From: Litorimonas sp964425355
GTDB lineage: Bacteria > Pseudomonadota > Alphaproteobacteria > Caulobacterales > Maricaulaceae
Direction of reading: 5' to 3'
NCBI GenBank assembly: GCA_964425355.1
Contig: CAYRMO010000038.1
Location: 1-24,324, forward strand
DNA length: 24,324 nt
Positions 13,697-21,845 of this stretch are shown here, in pieces. The translations under genes and the position numbers were made by a program. The notes below the pieces were generated by a model that was not told the origin of the DNA, did no database searches, and worked only from the letters and a program-made list of their open reading frames with translations. How positions within the stretch are numbered: the first letter of the stretch is position 1; each line of letters begins with the position of its first letter.

Positions 13697-15178
13697 ATGA
13701 AAATCAATCCTTTAACAGCCATTGACTTTTACAAAGCTGACCACCGTCGCCAATATCCGGAGGGGACGGAATATGTTTATTCCAATTTTACGCCACGCTC
13801 TAGTCGCTTGGCGCCCGTTATTGATGGATATGATGACAAAATTGTCTTTTTTGGCCTTCAGGGTTTCATCAAAAATTTCTTGGTAGAGACATGGAACGAG
13901 GCCTTTTTCGCACGCCCCAAAGCCGAAATTGTCGGTGAGTATAAAGCTCGTATGGATGTTGCATTGGGAAAAGATACAATCCCGACAGACCATATCGAAG
14001 CCTTGCATGATTTGGGATATCTCCCGATTAAAATTAAAGCTCTCCCAGAGGGTAGTCGGGTCAATATCAAGGTTCCAGTCTTTACGTTGATCAATACAAA
14101 ACCAGAATTTTTCTGGCTAACCAACTATCTGGAAACCAGCATGAGTGCCGGGCTTTGGAAATCTTGCGCTACCGCAACCATTGCCTATGAATATAAGCGT
14201 TTGCTCAAAGCGGCGGCCATAAAAACAGGTGTGCCTTTGGACGGGATTGCGATCCAGGCCCATGATTTCAGTTTTCGCGGTATGAGCGGTATTGCTGACG
14301 CGGTTCAAAATGGCTCTGGCCATCTCACAAGTTTTATCGGCACAGATACTGTCGCTGCGATCGATTATCTCGAAGCGTATTACAATGCAGACGGCGTGAT
14401 TGGTGTCTCTGTTCCAGCAACAGAACATAGTGTTATGTGTATGGGTACCAAGGATGACGAGATCGAAACTTTCCGGCGATTAATCGAAGATCTTTATCCG
14501 AAAGGCATCGTCTCTATCGTCAGTGATACATGGGATTTTTGGCAGGTTATTACCGAGTTTGCGGATAGGCTCAAAGATAAAATTCTGGCGCGGCAGCCTA
14601 ATGAGCTAGGTCTGGCCAAAGTTGTGTTTCGTCCGGATAGTGGTGATCCTGTCAAAATCATCTGTGGCGATCCAGACGCGCCTAACGGCAGTCCGGCCTA
14701 TAAAGGAGCCGTTGAATGTCTCTGGGAGATTTTTGGCGGAACCGAGACAGATGCTGGATATAAAGTTCTCAATGAACGGGTCGGTTTGATTTATGGCGAT
14801 AGTATTACGCTGGAACGTGCTGACCTCATCCTTAATGGTCTGATGGCCAAAGGGTTTGCCAGCAGCAATATCGTCCTTGGGATTGGAAGCTATACCTATC
14901 AATATATGACACGTGACAGCTTTGGTTTCGCGATGAAAGCGACCTGGGGCCAAGTCAATGGTGAAGGGCGCAGTATCTTCAAAGACCCGATCACGGATAA
15001 CGGTTTAAAAAAATCTGCAAAAGGTCTGCTGCGTGTTGAGCGCGAGGGAGATGATTTTATTCTCTATGACGAACAAACGCCTGAGCAAGAAGAAGGCGGA
15101 GCCTTTGTAACGGTTTTTGAGGATGGCAAGCTCTTAGTCGATGAGACGCTTGAAAACATCAGAGCTCGTCTTGCCTAA
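13697..15178 (+). CDS. nadV: Nicotinamide phosphoribosyltransferase
   Basis: Joins nicotinamide and PRPP to give NMN, a one-step salvage route that bypasses deamidation. The 493-residue protein aligns well with the NAMPT/NadV family. IDFYKADHRRQYPEGT (9-24) carries the nicotinamide-stacking Tyr. HDFSFRG (189-195) corresponds to HDFGYRG. His244 in VPATEHSV is the equivalent of the catalytic histidine of human NAMPT. RPDSGDP (312-318) binds the ribose/PRPP, and GIGSYTYQ (395-402) matches the phosphate-binding GxGSxxxQ. No key residue is missing. The ATG at 13697 follows an AGGAG site. It sits between prs and an oxygenase gene that starts two bases after its stop, so it is in the same transcript. 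NMN would still need an adenylyltransferase, not seen here, to become NAD. Confidence 0.96.
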   Translation: MKINPLTAIDFYKADHRRQYPEGTEYVYSNFTPRSSRLAPVIDGYDDKIVFFGLQGFIKNFLVETWNEAFFARPKAEIVGEYKARMDVALGKDTIPTDHIEALHDLGYLPIKIKALPEGSRVNIKVPVFTLINTKPEFFWLTNYLETSMSAGLWKSCATATIAYEYKRLLKAAAIKTGVPLDGIAIQAHDFSFRGMSGIADAVQNGSGHLTSFIGTDTVAAIDYLEAYYNADGVIGVSVPATEHSVMCMGTKDDEIETFRRLIEDLYPKGIVSIVSDTWDFWQVITEFADRLKDKILARQPNELGLAKVVFRPDSGDPVKIICGDPDAPNGSPAYKGAVECLWEIFGGTETDAGYKVLNERVGLIYGDSITLERADLILNGLMAKGFASSNIVLGIGSYTYQYMTRDSFGFAMKATWGQVNGEGRSIFKDPITDNGLKKSAKGLLRVEREGDDFILYDEQTPEQEEGGAFVTVFEDGKLLVDETLENIRARLA

Positions 15179-15180
15179 CG

Positions 15181-15717
15181 ATGCTTTCTTTAGCGGGACA
15201 TAGGCAAGATATCTGGACGATTGAGGGCTTTATGAGTCCTCAAAAATGTCAGGATATGATCGGGTTTAGTGAGGAAAAAACCTATCAGCCCGCTACGGTT
15301 ACAATGGGCGATAGTCGTCGACTTTTATCTGGAGTCCGAAATAATGACCGATTGATTTTTGACTATGCGCCCTTGGCAGAGCGCTTGTTTTTGGAATTGA
15401 GTCCCTTGCTGCCTGAGATTGATAACATGCAAGCTAGCGGGTTGAACGCGCGTTTTAGATTTTATCGATATGGTCCTGACCAAAGATTTAAACGCCATCG
15501 CGATGGACGGGTGAATATCGATGGGCGCGAAAGCCGGCTGACGTTTATGGTCTATCTAAATGATGGTTTTGAAGGCGGAGAGACCAAATTTGACGATGTG
15601 ATGATCAACCCAAAGCAGGGAATGGCTCTCATATTCGTCCATGAATTGAAACATGAGGGTTTGCCCGTAACCATGGGACGAAAATACGTTTTGAGATCGA
15701 ATGTATATTATGGGTAA
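15181..15717 (+). CDS. Fe(II)/2-oxoglutarate-dependent oxygenase (prolyl 4-hydroxylase-like)
   Basis: Probable mononuclear iron oxygenase that couples 2-oxoglutarate decarboxylation to hydroxylation of an unknown substrate. The 178-residue protein is one double-stranded beta-helix domain with an intact iron triad: His106-x-Asp108 in FKRHRDG and His158 in HELKHEG. A basic residue for 2-oxoglutarate sits ten positions later (Lys168 in TMGRKYVLRSN). YLNDGFEGGETKF (125-137) is the characteristic P4H-type strand pair. There is no signal peptide, so it acts in the cytoplasm. It starts two bases after nadV and its end overlaps the next gene, so it is firmly part of the NAD cluster. Substrate could be protein, nucleotide or nucleoside; the sequence does not decide. 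Small P4H-like genes are also common in large phages. Confidence 0.8.
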   Translation: MLSLAGHRQDIWTIEGFMSPQKCQDMIGFSEEKTYQPATVTMGDSRRLLSGVRNNDRLIFDYAPLAERLFLELSPLLPEIDNMQASGLNARFRFYRYGPDQRFKRHRDGRVNIDGRESRLTFMVYLNDGFEGGETKFDDVMINPKQGMALIFVHELKHEGLPVTMGRKYVLRSNVYYG

Positions 15718-16162
15718 GCGTATCTATATAGATATGGATGATGTTCTTTGCGATTTCAAATCAGCTTTTGAAACTCACAAAAAACGTTTTCCTGAACTCC
15801 AATATCCACAAAGTCGAGAGGGGTTCTTCAAAGGACTTGCGCCAATCGACGGAGGCCTAACCGTCATGGAATGGCTTTATGCAGGACCTGATTTTGACCC
15901 TTATATTTTAACAGCCCCATCTGTTTATAACCCGCTTTGTTATACTGAAAAAAGGCTTTGGGTTGAAGATCATCTGGGGTTTGATTGGTGCCACCGCCTA
16001 ATCCTCAGTCCAAACAAGTCTCTATTGATTGGCGATTATTTGATCGATGATCGCGATCAAGGGCATGGGCAGGATGAATTTAAGGGGCAGCTTATTCAAT
16101 TTGGAACAGAACAATTTCCAGATTGGGCTAGTGTGTCAAAATACCTAAGGGATTTAACATGA
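15701..16162 (+). CDS. HAD-family 5'(3')-deoxyribonucleotidase-like phosphatase
   Basis: Probable cytoplasmic nucleoside-monophosphate phosphatase of the NT5C (5' nucleotidase, deoxy pyrimidine type) branch of the HAD superfamily. All four HAD motifs are visible in the 153 residues: IYIDMDDVLCDF (nucleophile Asp11, acid Asp13), LTAPS with Thr71, Lys84 in CYTEKRLWVEDHLGF, and LLIGDYLIDDR with Asp112 and Asp116/117. I use the ATG at 15701 because GAG lies five bases before it; an ATG at 15710, inside the stop region of the previous gene, is also possible. Overlap with the oxygenase gene suggests coupled translation. In this setting it may act on NMN, a modified nucleotide or dNMPs; none of these is shown. 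Such genes are frequent in phages, often near nadV-type salvage genes. Confidence 0.8.
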   Translation: MYIMGKRIYIDMDDVLCDFKSAFETHKKRFPELQYPQSREGFFKGLAPIDGGLTVMEWLYAGPDFDPYILTAPSVYNPLCYTEKRLWVEDHLGFDWCHRLILSPNKSLLIGDYLIDDRDQGHGQDEFKGQLIQFGTEQFPDWASVSKYLRDLT

Positions 16163-16239
16163 TCTTGGACAATTTAAAAATCATATCTACGAACAATAAT
16201 TTATCTTTAATTGAGGTGACTAAATATGCTGGAAGTTAA
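16159..16239 (+). CDS. Possible 26-residue overlapping ORF
   Basis: An ATG at 16159 overlaps the HAD gene stop as ATGA. It opens a 26-codon frame (MILDNLKIISTNNNLSLIEV, then six more residues) that ends 14 bases inside the cupin gene. The overlaps at both ends are what a coupling peptide would look like. The frame is short, AT-rich and resembles nothing I know, so chance is a serious alternative. It also fills the 63-base gap that otherwise separates the two genes. Confidence 0.2.
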   Translation: MILDNLKIISTNNNLSLIEVTKYAGS

Positions 16240-16846
16240 AAACATATATGAAAAATTATCATCAACCGATGTTTCGTCCTTAAACATGTCCCTTGGAGAT
16301 GTTCATGCTAGGGGATTATTTTCCTTGGTTTTCCATGGTAAAAAAGCAGGTCGCTTAACAAGAGCTTATCTGGCCAATCGCAAGGTGAAAGCCTTTGACG
16401 CCCAGTTTCATTCGCATACTTATGATTTGAAAATAACGGTGATCAAAGGACGTGTGATACATCATGTCGCCAAAACACTAAATGCCCCAATACCTGGCGC
16501 GCTTACCATACCCGCCTATAAATATAGGAGCCCTCTTAACGGTGGAAGTGGAGAATTATCATATTCACATGAACAATTAATATTGATGGAAGAATATATT
16601 ATTCCGCCTGCTGCAACGGTATATTTGAACCATAAAGATATTCACACAGTATCTTGTTCAAAGGGTGCGATTTGGGTTGTTGAGGAATTAGGCTTTCAGG
16701 CAAAGGAAGCGATAACACTGGGGTCGCCATTCTACCTGGATGATTTATATAGGAAACCTGAGCAATTTGAGATTAATCACAACTACCAAAAATTAAGGCG
16801 TGTGACTCAAAAACTTGTTCAAGATCATGCCTTATGTGCGGCGTAG
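16226..16846 (+). CDS. Cupin-like protein, possible metal-dependent enzyme
   Basis: Function not recognised with confidence. The 206-residue protein looks like a single cupin barrel. FHSHTYDLKITVIKG (61-75) has the two closely spaced histidines and the terminal G of cupin motif 1. YLNHKDIHTVSCSKGAIWVV (133-152) resembles motif 2 with a late histidine (His140). Together these could bind one metal ion, as in cysteine-dioxygenase-type enzymes, but the spacing is loose. No signal peptide is present. The ATG at 16226 has a GAGG ribosome site. Its codons are more AT-rich than those of prs and nadV, and it is separated from the HAD gene by 63 bases, so it may have been added to the cluster later. 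It ends 27 bases before nrtR. Confidence 0.55.
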   Translation: MLEVKNIYEKLSSTDVSSLNMSLGDVHARGLFSLVFHGKKAGRLTRAYLANRKVKAFDAQFHSHTYDLKITVIKGRVIHHVAKTLNAPIPGALTIPAYKYRSPLNGGSGELSYSHEQLILMEEYIIPPAATVYLNHKDIHTVSCSKGAIWVVEELGFQAKEAITLGSPFYLDDLYRKPEQFEINHNYQKLRRVTQKLVQDHALCAA

Positions 16847-16873
16847 GCCATAGGCAAGAATGGGTGAGCTTTT

Positions 16874-17608
16874 ATGTCTAACTCGCAGCCTGTAACTGAA
16901 AAAGAATTTCTAAAAACCTATAACGTCAAAGACTTTGATGTTCCGTTGTGCTCGGTGGATATTGCTATTCTGGCTGTAGAGGAGGGCGAGTTAAAGGTGC
17001 TGCTTGTGGAACGACAAGCGCATCCCCATAAAGGTCGCTGGGCGTTGCCAGGTGGGTTTGTTGATTTGAAAAATGACAAAGCTATAGAACAGACGGCGGC
17101 TCGAAAATTGTTTGAAAAAACCGGTGTGAAATCCCCATATCTCGAGCAGGTTGAAACCATTGGAAATACAGTTCGTGATCCGAGAGGCTGGTCTATAACA
17201 GTTCTTTATTTTGCGCTTGTAGATTTCAATATGATCGGAGATGTGATAGGCGCAGAACCCTTAAAATGGTGCGGTGTTGATAGCGTTTTATTGGAAGACA
17301 TGGCTTTCGACCACAAAGATCTATTGTCGCGGGCTTTAGACAGGTTGAAAAATAAAACACGTTATACGGCCTTACCCATCAGCTTGATGCCCGATGTTTT
17401 TACCCTAAGCGAATTGCAATATCTTTATGAGGTTATTTTAAATACTCGAATTGAACCAAAGTCATTTCGACGACGCCTGGAGGCTTCAAAAATTCTTGAA
17501 GACACGGGTCAAATGCGACCTACATCCCGTCGCCCTGCTGCCCTGTATAAGCGTTCAGAGCTTTTCATGGATGATTATATTTTTCCTGGTTTGCTCATGG
17601 CGAAATAG
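16874..17608 (+). CDS. nrtR: NrtR-type transcriptional regulator of NAD metabolism
   Basis: Transcription factor with an N-terminal Nudix-like sensor domain and a C-terminal winged helix. NrtR proteins typically bind ADP-ribose, a NAD breakdown product, and then release DNA. The 244 residues begin with a strand pair (VDIAILAVEEGELKVLLVER) and reach GRWALPGGFVDLKNDKA, the Nudix entry. The catalytic box is degraded: the REUxEE segment reads RKLFEK (77-82), so two of the three metal-binding glutamates are lysines, and hydrolysis is not expected. AFDHKDLLSRALDRLK (144-159) and FTLSELQYLYEVIL (176-189), then FRRRLEASKILEDTG, are the family's linker and DNA-binding part. It is last in the prs-nadV cluster and is the obvious ligand of the twin palindromes ahead of prs. 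No copy of that palindrome lies immediately before nrtR itself. Confidence 0.9.
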   Translation: MSNSQPVTEKEFLKTYNVKDFDVPLCSVDIAILAVEEGELKVLLVERQAHPHKGRWALPGGFVDLKNDKAIEQTAARKLFEKTGVKSPYLEQVETIGNTVRDPRGWSITVLYFALVDFNMIGDVIGAEPLKWCGVDSVLLEDMAFDHKDLLSRALDRLKNKTRYTALPISLMPDVFTLSELQYLYEVILNTRIEPKSFRRRLEASKILEDTGQMRPTSRRPAALYKRSELFMDDYIFPGLLMAK

Positions 17609-17734
17609 GGTTTTAACCCCATTTGAGGCCTCATTTCTCCAAAAATTTTTATAAATTCGTTCTTATTAATTAGATTGTAACTTGCAACTTTCCCGAATGC
17701 GCTTATGTTTTTTCTACAAAAAAAGAGATTTTTT

Positions 17735-18883
17735 ATGCGACATTTTCTAACAACATTCTTAATTTCAGCGGGCTTATCCTTTTCGTTTATCCCATCACCA
17801 AGCTTTGCGAAAACGCCGCCAGAAGTCCTTGAGCCCTATAAAAAATATACATCTGCACTAGAAAGTAACAACAAGAAAAAAGCGGCCATATATGCGTATC
17901 ACGCTTGGGAGGCAGCTGAGAATTTGATTGGTGACGCAAAAATAACAGGTGATCTTGCTCAGAACTTTTCTTTGCTCAAGCCAAGAAACCTTGAAAATAA
18001 ATCTGCCGACAATTTTGTTAAACAAGCCTTTGAACGCTCGATTGAACTTGCAAAATTTCACGAAAGCGATGCGGAAGTCATTGAGGTACAGCGTCGCGTA
18101 GATTTTTTAAATTGGGTTGCAGGTAGAAATATAAGCGTAGGTAACGCTTACAGCCTATGGTCCTTGGAAAAACGTATTGATGAGCTAGGATTAAATGGCT
18201 CAACCTTTCATGCGGAATGCAAAGCTTTGACAGCGCAAAATTATTTCACAAAGAAAAATTGGAGTAAAACCATTGAACTTGGCGAGGAAGCGTTAACGAT
18301 ATTCAACTCGTCCGATGATGGTGTTGTCTCTTACCTCCGCTATGTGACGCCAGTTTATCTCGCCTTAGCATATGAGGAAAAGAAAGAAAATATTACGGCA
18401 GCGCTGACCTATCAGAAATTAATAATGGATCTAGATGCACATAGTGCGCATGACAATGATGTGAGCGGGAGAGCTTACGCGGAATGGCTACGCCTTCGGG
18501 ACGAGGTCTTAAAAGGAAACTCACAAGATCCAAGATTACAGTCCATCCGAGAGTTTAGAGTACCAGATGGCAGAACCCAGGAACTATCACCACTAGTGAG
18601 ACAGCCTCCGGTGTTTCCAAGGTCATTTTCAAGAGGTTCAAAATCAGGGGCGGTGAAAGTCTTATTTGATATTGATGCGGAAGGCTTTGTAATTAACCCT
18701 AAAATTGTGGCATCAACAAATAAGGCGTTACACAATCCGTCTTTTGAAGCGATCAAAGGTTGGCGATACACACCAAATATTCCTCTGAAGGAACGCCAAG
18801 GCATTCAAACAAGGATTAGATTTGATCTCACGAGCGAAACGGGGCGAAAACTCCCCGTGGCCGAAATGAAGTCCAGAGGATGA
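17735..18883 (+). CDS. Secreted TonB C-terminal-domain protein with helical repeat region
   Basis: Periplasmic protein of unknown partner. I start at the ATG at 17735 (382 residues), which has an AGAGA site upstream. The ATG at 17705 would put ten mostly basic and aromatic residues before the signal peptide MRHFLTTFLISAGLSFSF...SFAK. Residues about 30-270 are helical and resemble TPR-like repeats, for example YTSALESNNKKKAAIYAYHA and KNWSKTIELGEEALTIF. The C-terminus (about 295-365) is a TonB_C fold: SGAVKVLFDIDAEGFVINP followed by SFEAIKGWRYTP. It lacks the membrane anchor and Pro-rich stalk of a true TonB, so energy transduction is unlikely; protein binding in the periplasm or at the outer membrane is more plausible. 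It lies 126 bases after nrtR and converges on uvrA. Confidence 0.8.
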   Translation: MRHFLTTFLISAGLSFSFIPSPSFAKTPPEVLEPYKKYTSALESNNKKKAAIYAYHAWEAAENLIGDAKITGDLAQNFSLLKPRNLENKSADNFVKQAFERSIELAKFHESDAEVIEVQRRVDFLNWVAGRNISVGNAYSLWSLEKRIDELGLNGSTFHAECKALTAQNYFTKKNWSKTIELGEEALTIFNSSDDGVVSYLRYVTPVYLALAYEEKKENITAALTYQKLIMDLDAHSAHDNDVSGRAYAEWLRLRDEVLKGNSQDPRLQSIREFRVPDGRTQELSPLVRQPPVFPRSFSRGSKSGAVKVLFDIDAEGFVINPKIVASTNKALHNPSFEAIKGWRYTPNIPLKERQGIQTRIRFDLTSETGRKLPVAEMKSRG

Positions 18884-18920
18884 GTCGTTTTTAGGCTATT
18901 TGGAGCTGACCTTAAACGCT

Positions 18921-21752
18921 TCATTCAAGTATCGGTTTCAAAAACCGTCCGGTCCAACTTTCTGCGACTTTGGCGATCTCTTCCGGCGTGCCTATCGCCA
19001 CAATCTGGCCCCCGCCATCTCCGCCCTCTGGGCCAATATCAATAATATGATCTGCGGTTTTGATGACATCTAGATTATGTTCGATGATGATCATGGTATT
19101 ACCTGTACCCACCAATTCATTGAGGACAGTCAGGAGCTTATTGACGTCTTCGAAATGAAGGCCTGTTGTGGGTTCATCTAGAATATAAAGTGTTTTACCT
19201 GTCGCGCGTTTTGAGAGCTCTTTAGCCAGTTTAACGCGCTGTGCTTCGCCACCTGATAGAGTTGTCGCTTGTTGTCCAACTTTGAGGTATCCTAAGCCAA
19301 CACGTTGTAGTGTGACCATTTTATCTCGGATTGGCGGGACAGCTTTGAAAAAATCGGCGGCTTCTTCCACAGTCATGGCCAATATATCTGCGATTGATTT
19401 TCCCTTGAATTTTATCTCGAGCGTTTCGCGATTATAGCGGGCACCTTTACAGACATCGCACTCAACATAAATATCCGGGAGGAAGTGCATTTCGATCTTG
19501 ATCACGCCGCCGCCTTGACAGGCCTCACAACGTCCGCCTTTGACGTTAAAGGAGAAGCGGCCCGGCTTATAGCCGCGTGTTTTGGCTTCGGGCAGGCCTG
19601 AAAACCAATCCCGGATAGGTGTAAACGCGCCCGTATAGGTTGCTGGATTAGAGCGTGGTGTTCGTCCAATAGGTGATTGATCGATATCGATGATCTTGTC
19701 GAGCCGATCCAGGCCCTCAATAGAGTCATAGGCCATAGGTGTGACCGAGGATCTATTTAAAGTGCGGGCGGCGGCTTTATACAGGGTTTCAATTGTCAGT
19801 GTTGATTTTCCGCCGCCCGATACGCCGGTCACACAGGTCATAAGTCCCAGGGGGAATTCTACTGTGACATCTTTGAGATTATTGCCGCGTGCGCCTTTAA
19901 TGGTGATTGTTCGGTCTTTATTAAAGGTCCGGCGTTTTTCAGGAATGGCAATTTCTTTTTTACCAGTGAGATATTGCCCGGTAATGGATGACTTGGCCTT
20001 CTTGATTTTTGCGGGCGTTCCGGCCGCAACAATCTCTCCGCCATGTACGCCCGCTTTGGGACCCATATCGACAACATAATCAGCGGTTAGGATGGCTTCC
20101 TCGTCATGCTCGACGACGATCACTGTATTTCCGAGGTCTCGAAGATCCTGCAAGGTTTCGAGCAGGCGCGCATTATCTCTTTGATGTAGGCCAATGGACG
20201 GCTCATCCAAGACATATAAAACGCCCGTCAGTCCCGACCCAATTTGAGACGCAAGACGAATGCGCTGGCTTTCACCGCCGGACAAAGACCCGGAGCCGCG
20301 GCCCAATGTCAGGTAATCCAGTCCGACGGAATTCAGAAATTTCAACCGGTCCAGAATTTCTTTCAGGATACGTTCCGCAATTTCCATTTGTTTTGGAGAT
20401 AGAGAGGTCCGAAGCCGCTCAAATCTGTCATAGGCTTCGCGAATGGATAGGTCGGCCGGAACTGAAATATCCATATCTGCAACGCGGACAGATAAAGCCT
20501 CGGCACGAAGACGTTTCCCGCCGCAACTCTCACAGGTTGCATCTGACATATATTTAGAGAGTTCTTCACGCACCCATGTCGAGTCTGTTTCGCGGTAACG
20601 TCGATCCAGATTTGGGACGACGCCTTCAAAGGGCTTTTTGGTTTTATAGCTGCGATTGCCGTCTTTATACTCAAATTGCACCGATGTGCCGCCCGTTCCG
20701 TAGAGGACGATAAATTTGGCATCATCAGACAGCTTTGCCCAGGGTGTACTGGTCTTGAATTTATAATGTTTCGCCAGGGCTTGCAGGGTTTGCATATAAA
20801 GGCTGCTCGGCGTTTTGGACCAGGGCACGATCGCGCCGCCTTCGAGACTGCGGGATGCATCTTGAATGATCAGTTGCTCATCGAATTTGAGTTCCTTACC
20901 CAAACCGTCACAAGCCGAACAAGCACCTTGAGGGTTATTAAACGAAAATAATCTGGGTTCAATTTCAGCGAGGGTAAATCCGGAGACAGGACAGGCAAAT
21001 TTTGCCGAGAATAATATACGATCGGCTGTTGTCGCGTCTTCGGCGACCGCGAGTCCATCCGCAAGACCAAGCGCTTGTTCAATCGAATCTGCGAGGCGCG
21101 TTTCCAGACCGTCTCGGACAACGACCCGGTCGACGACGACATCTATGTCATGTTTGAATTTCTTATCCAGCTCCGGAGCATCTTCGATCCGGACGATCTC
21201 ACCATTGATTTTGGCGCGCTGAAAGCCAAGGCGCATATATTCGGCCAGATCTTTCTTAAACTCACCCTTACGGTTCCTTACAACGGGTGCCAGAATATAG
21301 AGCTTGGTGCCTTCATCTAACGCCATAGTGCGGTCCACCATCTGGCTAACCGTTTGGCTCTCAATGGGCAGGCCTGTTGCGGGGGAATAGGGAATGCCAA
21401 CCCGCGCCCATAAAAGCCGCATATAGTCATAGATTTCTGTAACAGTTCCGACAGTCGAGCGCGGATTTTTCGACGTCGTCTTTTGTTCAATCGAAATGGC
21501 AGGCGATAGCCCTTCAATGGAGTCGACATCCGGCTTATTTTGCAGTTCTAAAAATTGGCGCGCATAGGCCGATAGGCTTTCGACATAGCGTCGTTGGCCT
21601 TCGGCATATATCGTATCAAAAGCCAGGGACGATTTGCCGGATCCGGACAAACCAGTGATCACGATTAGCTTGTCCCGAGGCAGGTCAACATCCACACCTT
21701 TGAGATTATGCTCTCTGGCGCCTCTGACTTCGATATTTTTGAGCATAGCCAT
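18921..21752 (-). CDS. uvrA: Excinuclease ABC subunit A
   Basis: DNA-damage recognition ATPase of nucleotide excision repair; it loads UvrB at lesions. The 943 residues match the family length. The N-terminal IEVRGAREHNLKGVDVDLPR is diagnostic. The first Walker A is GLSGSGKSS (34-42), the second GVSGGGKST. Both ABC signatures (LSGGESQRIRLASQIG and LSGGEAQRVKLAKEL) and both zinc modules (CPVSG...CSACDG and CEACQGG...CDVCKG) are present, with CESCGGKRLR in the UvrB-interaction area. The start is the ATG at 21752; an ATG six bases later is equally possible. It is divergent from ssb across 154 bases containing an SOS box, so LexA control is likely for one or both genes. Confidence 0.97.
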   Translation of the reverse strand: MAMLKNIEVRGAREHNLKGVDVDLPRDKLIVITGLSGSGKSSLAFDTIYAEGQRRYVESLSAYARQFLELQNKPDVDSIEGLSPAISIEQKTTSKNPRSTVGTVTEIYDYMRLLWARVGIPYSPATGLPIESQTVSQMVDRTMALDEGTKLYILAPVVRNRKGEFKKDLAEYMRLGFQRAKINGEIVRIEDAPELDKKFKHDIDVVVDRVVVRDGLETRLADSIEQALGLADGLAVAEDATTADRILFSAKFACPVSGFTLAEIEPRLFSFNNPQGACSACDGLGKELKFDEQLIIQDASRSLEGGAIVPWSKTPSSLYMQTLQALAKHYKFKTSTPWAKLSDDAKFIVLYGTGGTSVQFEYKDGNRSYKTKKPFEGVVPNLDRRYRETDSTWVREELSKYMSDATCESCGGKRLRAEALSVRVADMDISVPADLSIREAYDRFERLRTSLSPKQMEIAERILKEILDRLKFLNSVGLDYLTLGRGSGSLSGGESQRIRLASQIGSGLTGVLYVLDEPSIGLHQRDNARLLETLQDLRDLGNTVIVVEHDEEAILTADYVVDMGPKAGVHGGEIVAAGTPAKIKKAKSSITGQYLTGKKEIAIPEKRRTFNKDRTITIKGARGNNLKDVTVEFPLGLMTCVTGVSGGGKSTLTIETLYKAAARTLNRSSVTPMAYDSIEGLDRLDKIIDIDQSPIGRTPRSNPATYTGAFTPIRDWFSGLPEAKTRGYKPGRFSFNVKGGRCEACQGGGVIKIEMHFLPDIYVECDVCKGARYNRETLEIKFKGKSIADILAMTVEEAADFFKAVPPIRDKMVTLQRVGLGYLKVGQQATTLSGGEAQRVKLAKELSKRATGKTLYILDEPTTGLHFEDVNKLLTVLNELVGTGNTMIIIEHNLDVIKTADHIIDIGPEGGDGGGQIVAIGTPEEIAKVAESWTGRFLKPILE

Positions 21753-21845
21753 GTGGAATGTTCCCGGTCTTACACAGGTTAGTCGTGTGTGGGCGTTGCC
21801 ATAGGTCCGACAAATCCGCAGTACAAGTCAGACTCGGTAAAAGGC

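Noticed and set aside
16163..16225. Separate promoter ahead of the cupin gene (TTGGAC then TACGAA at 17 bases)
   Set aside because: The -10 is poor and the region is simply AT-rich, so I could not separate it from chance.
17610..17645. GGGTTTTAACCC and GAGGCCTC palindromes after nrtR, as terminators
   Set aside because: Loops of zero to two bases are too tight to form and there is no continuous T-run directly after a stable stem.
20009..20557. 182-codon plus-strand frame opposite uvrA
   Set aside because: Arg/His-rich antisense shadow of uvrA with no recognisable domain.
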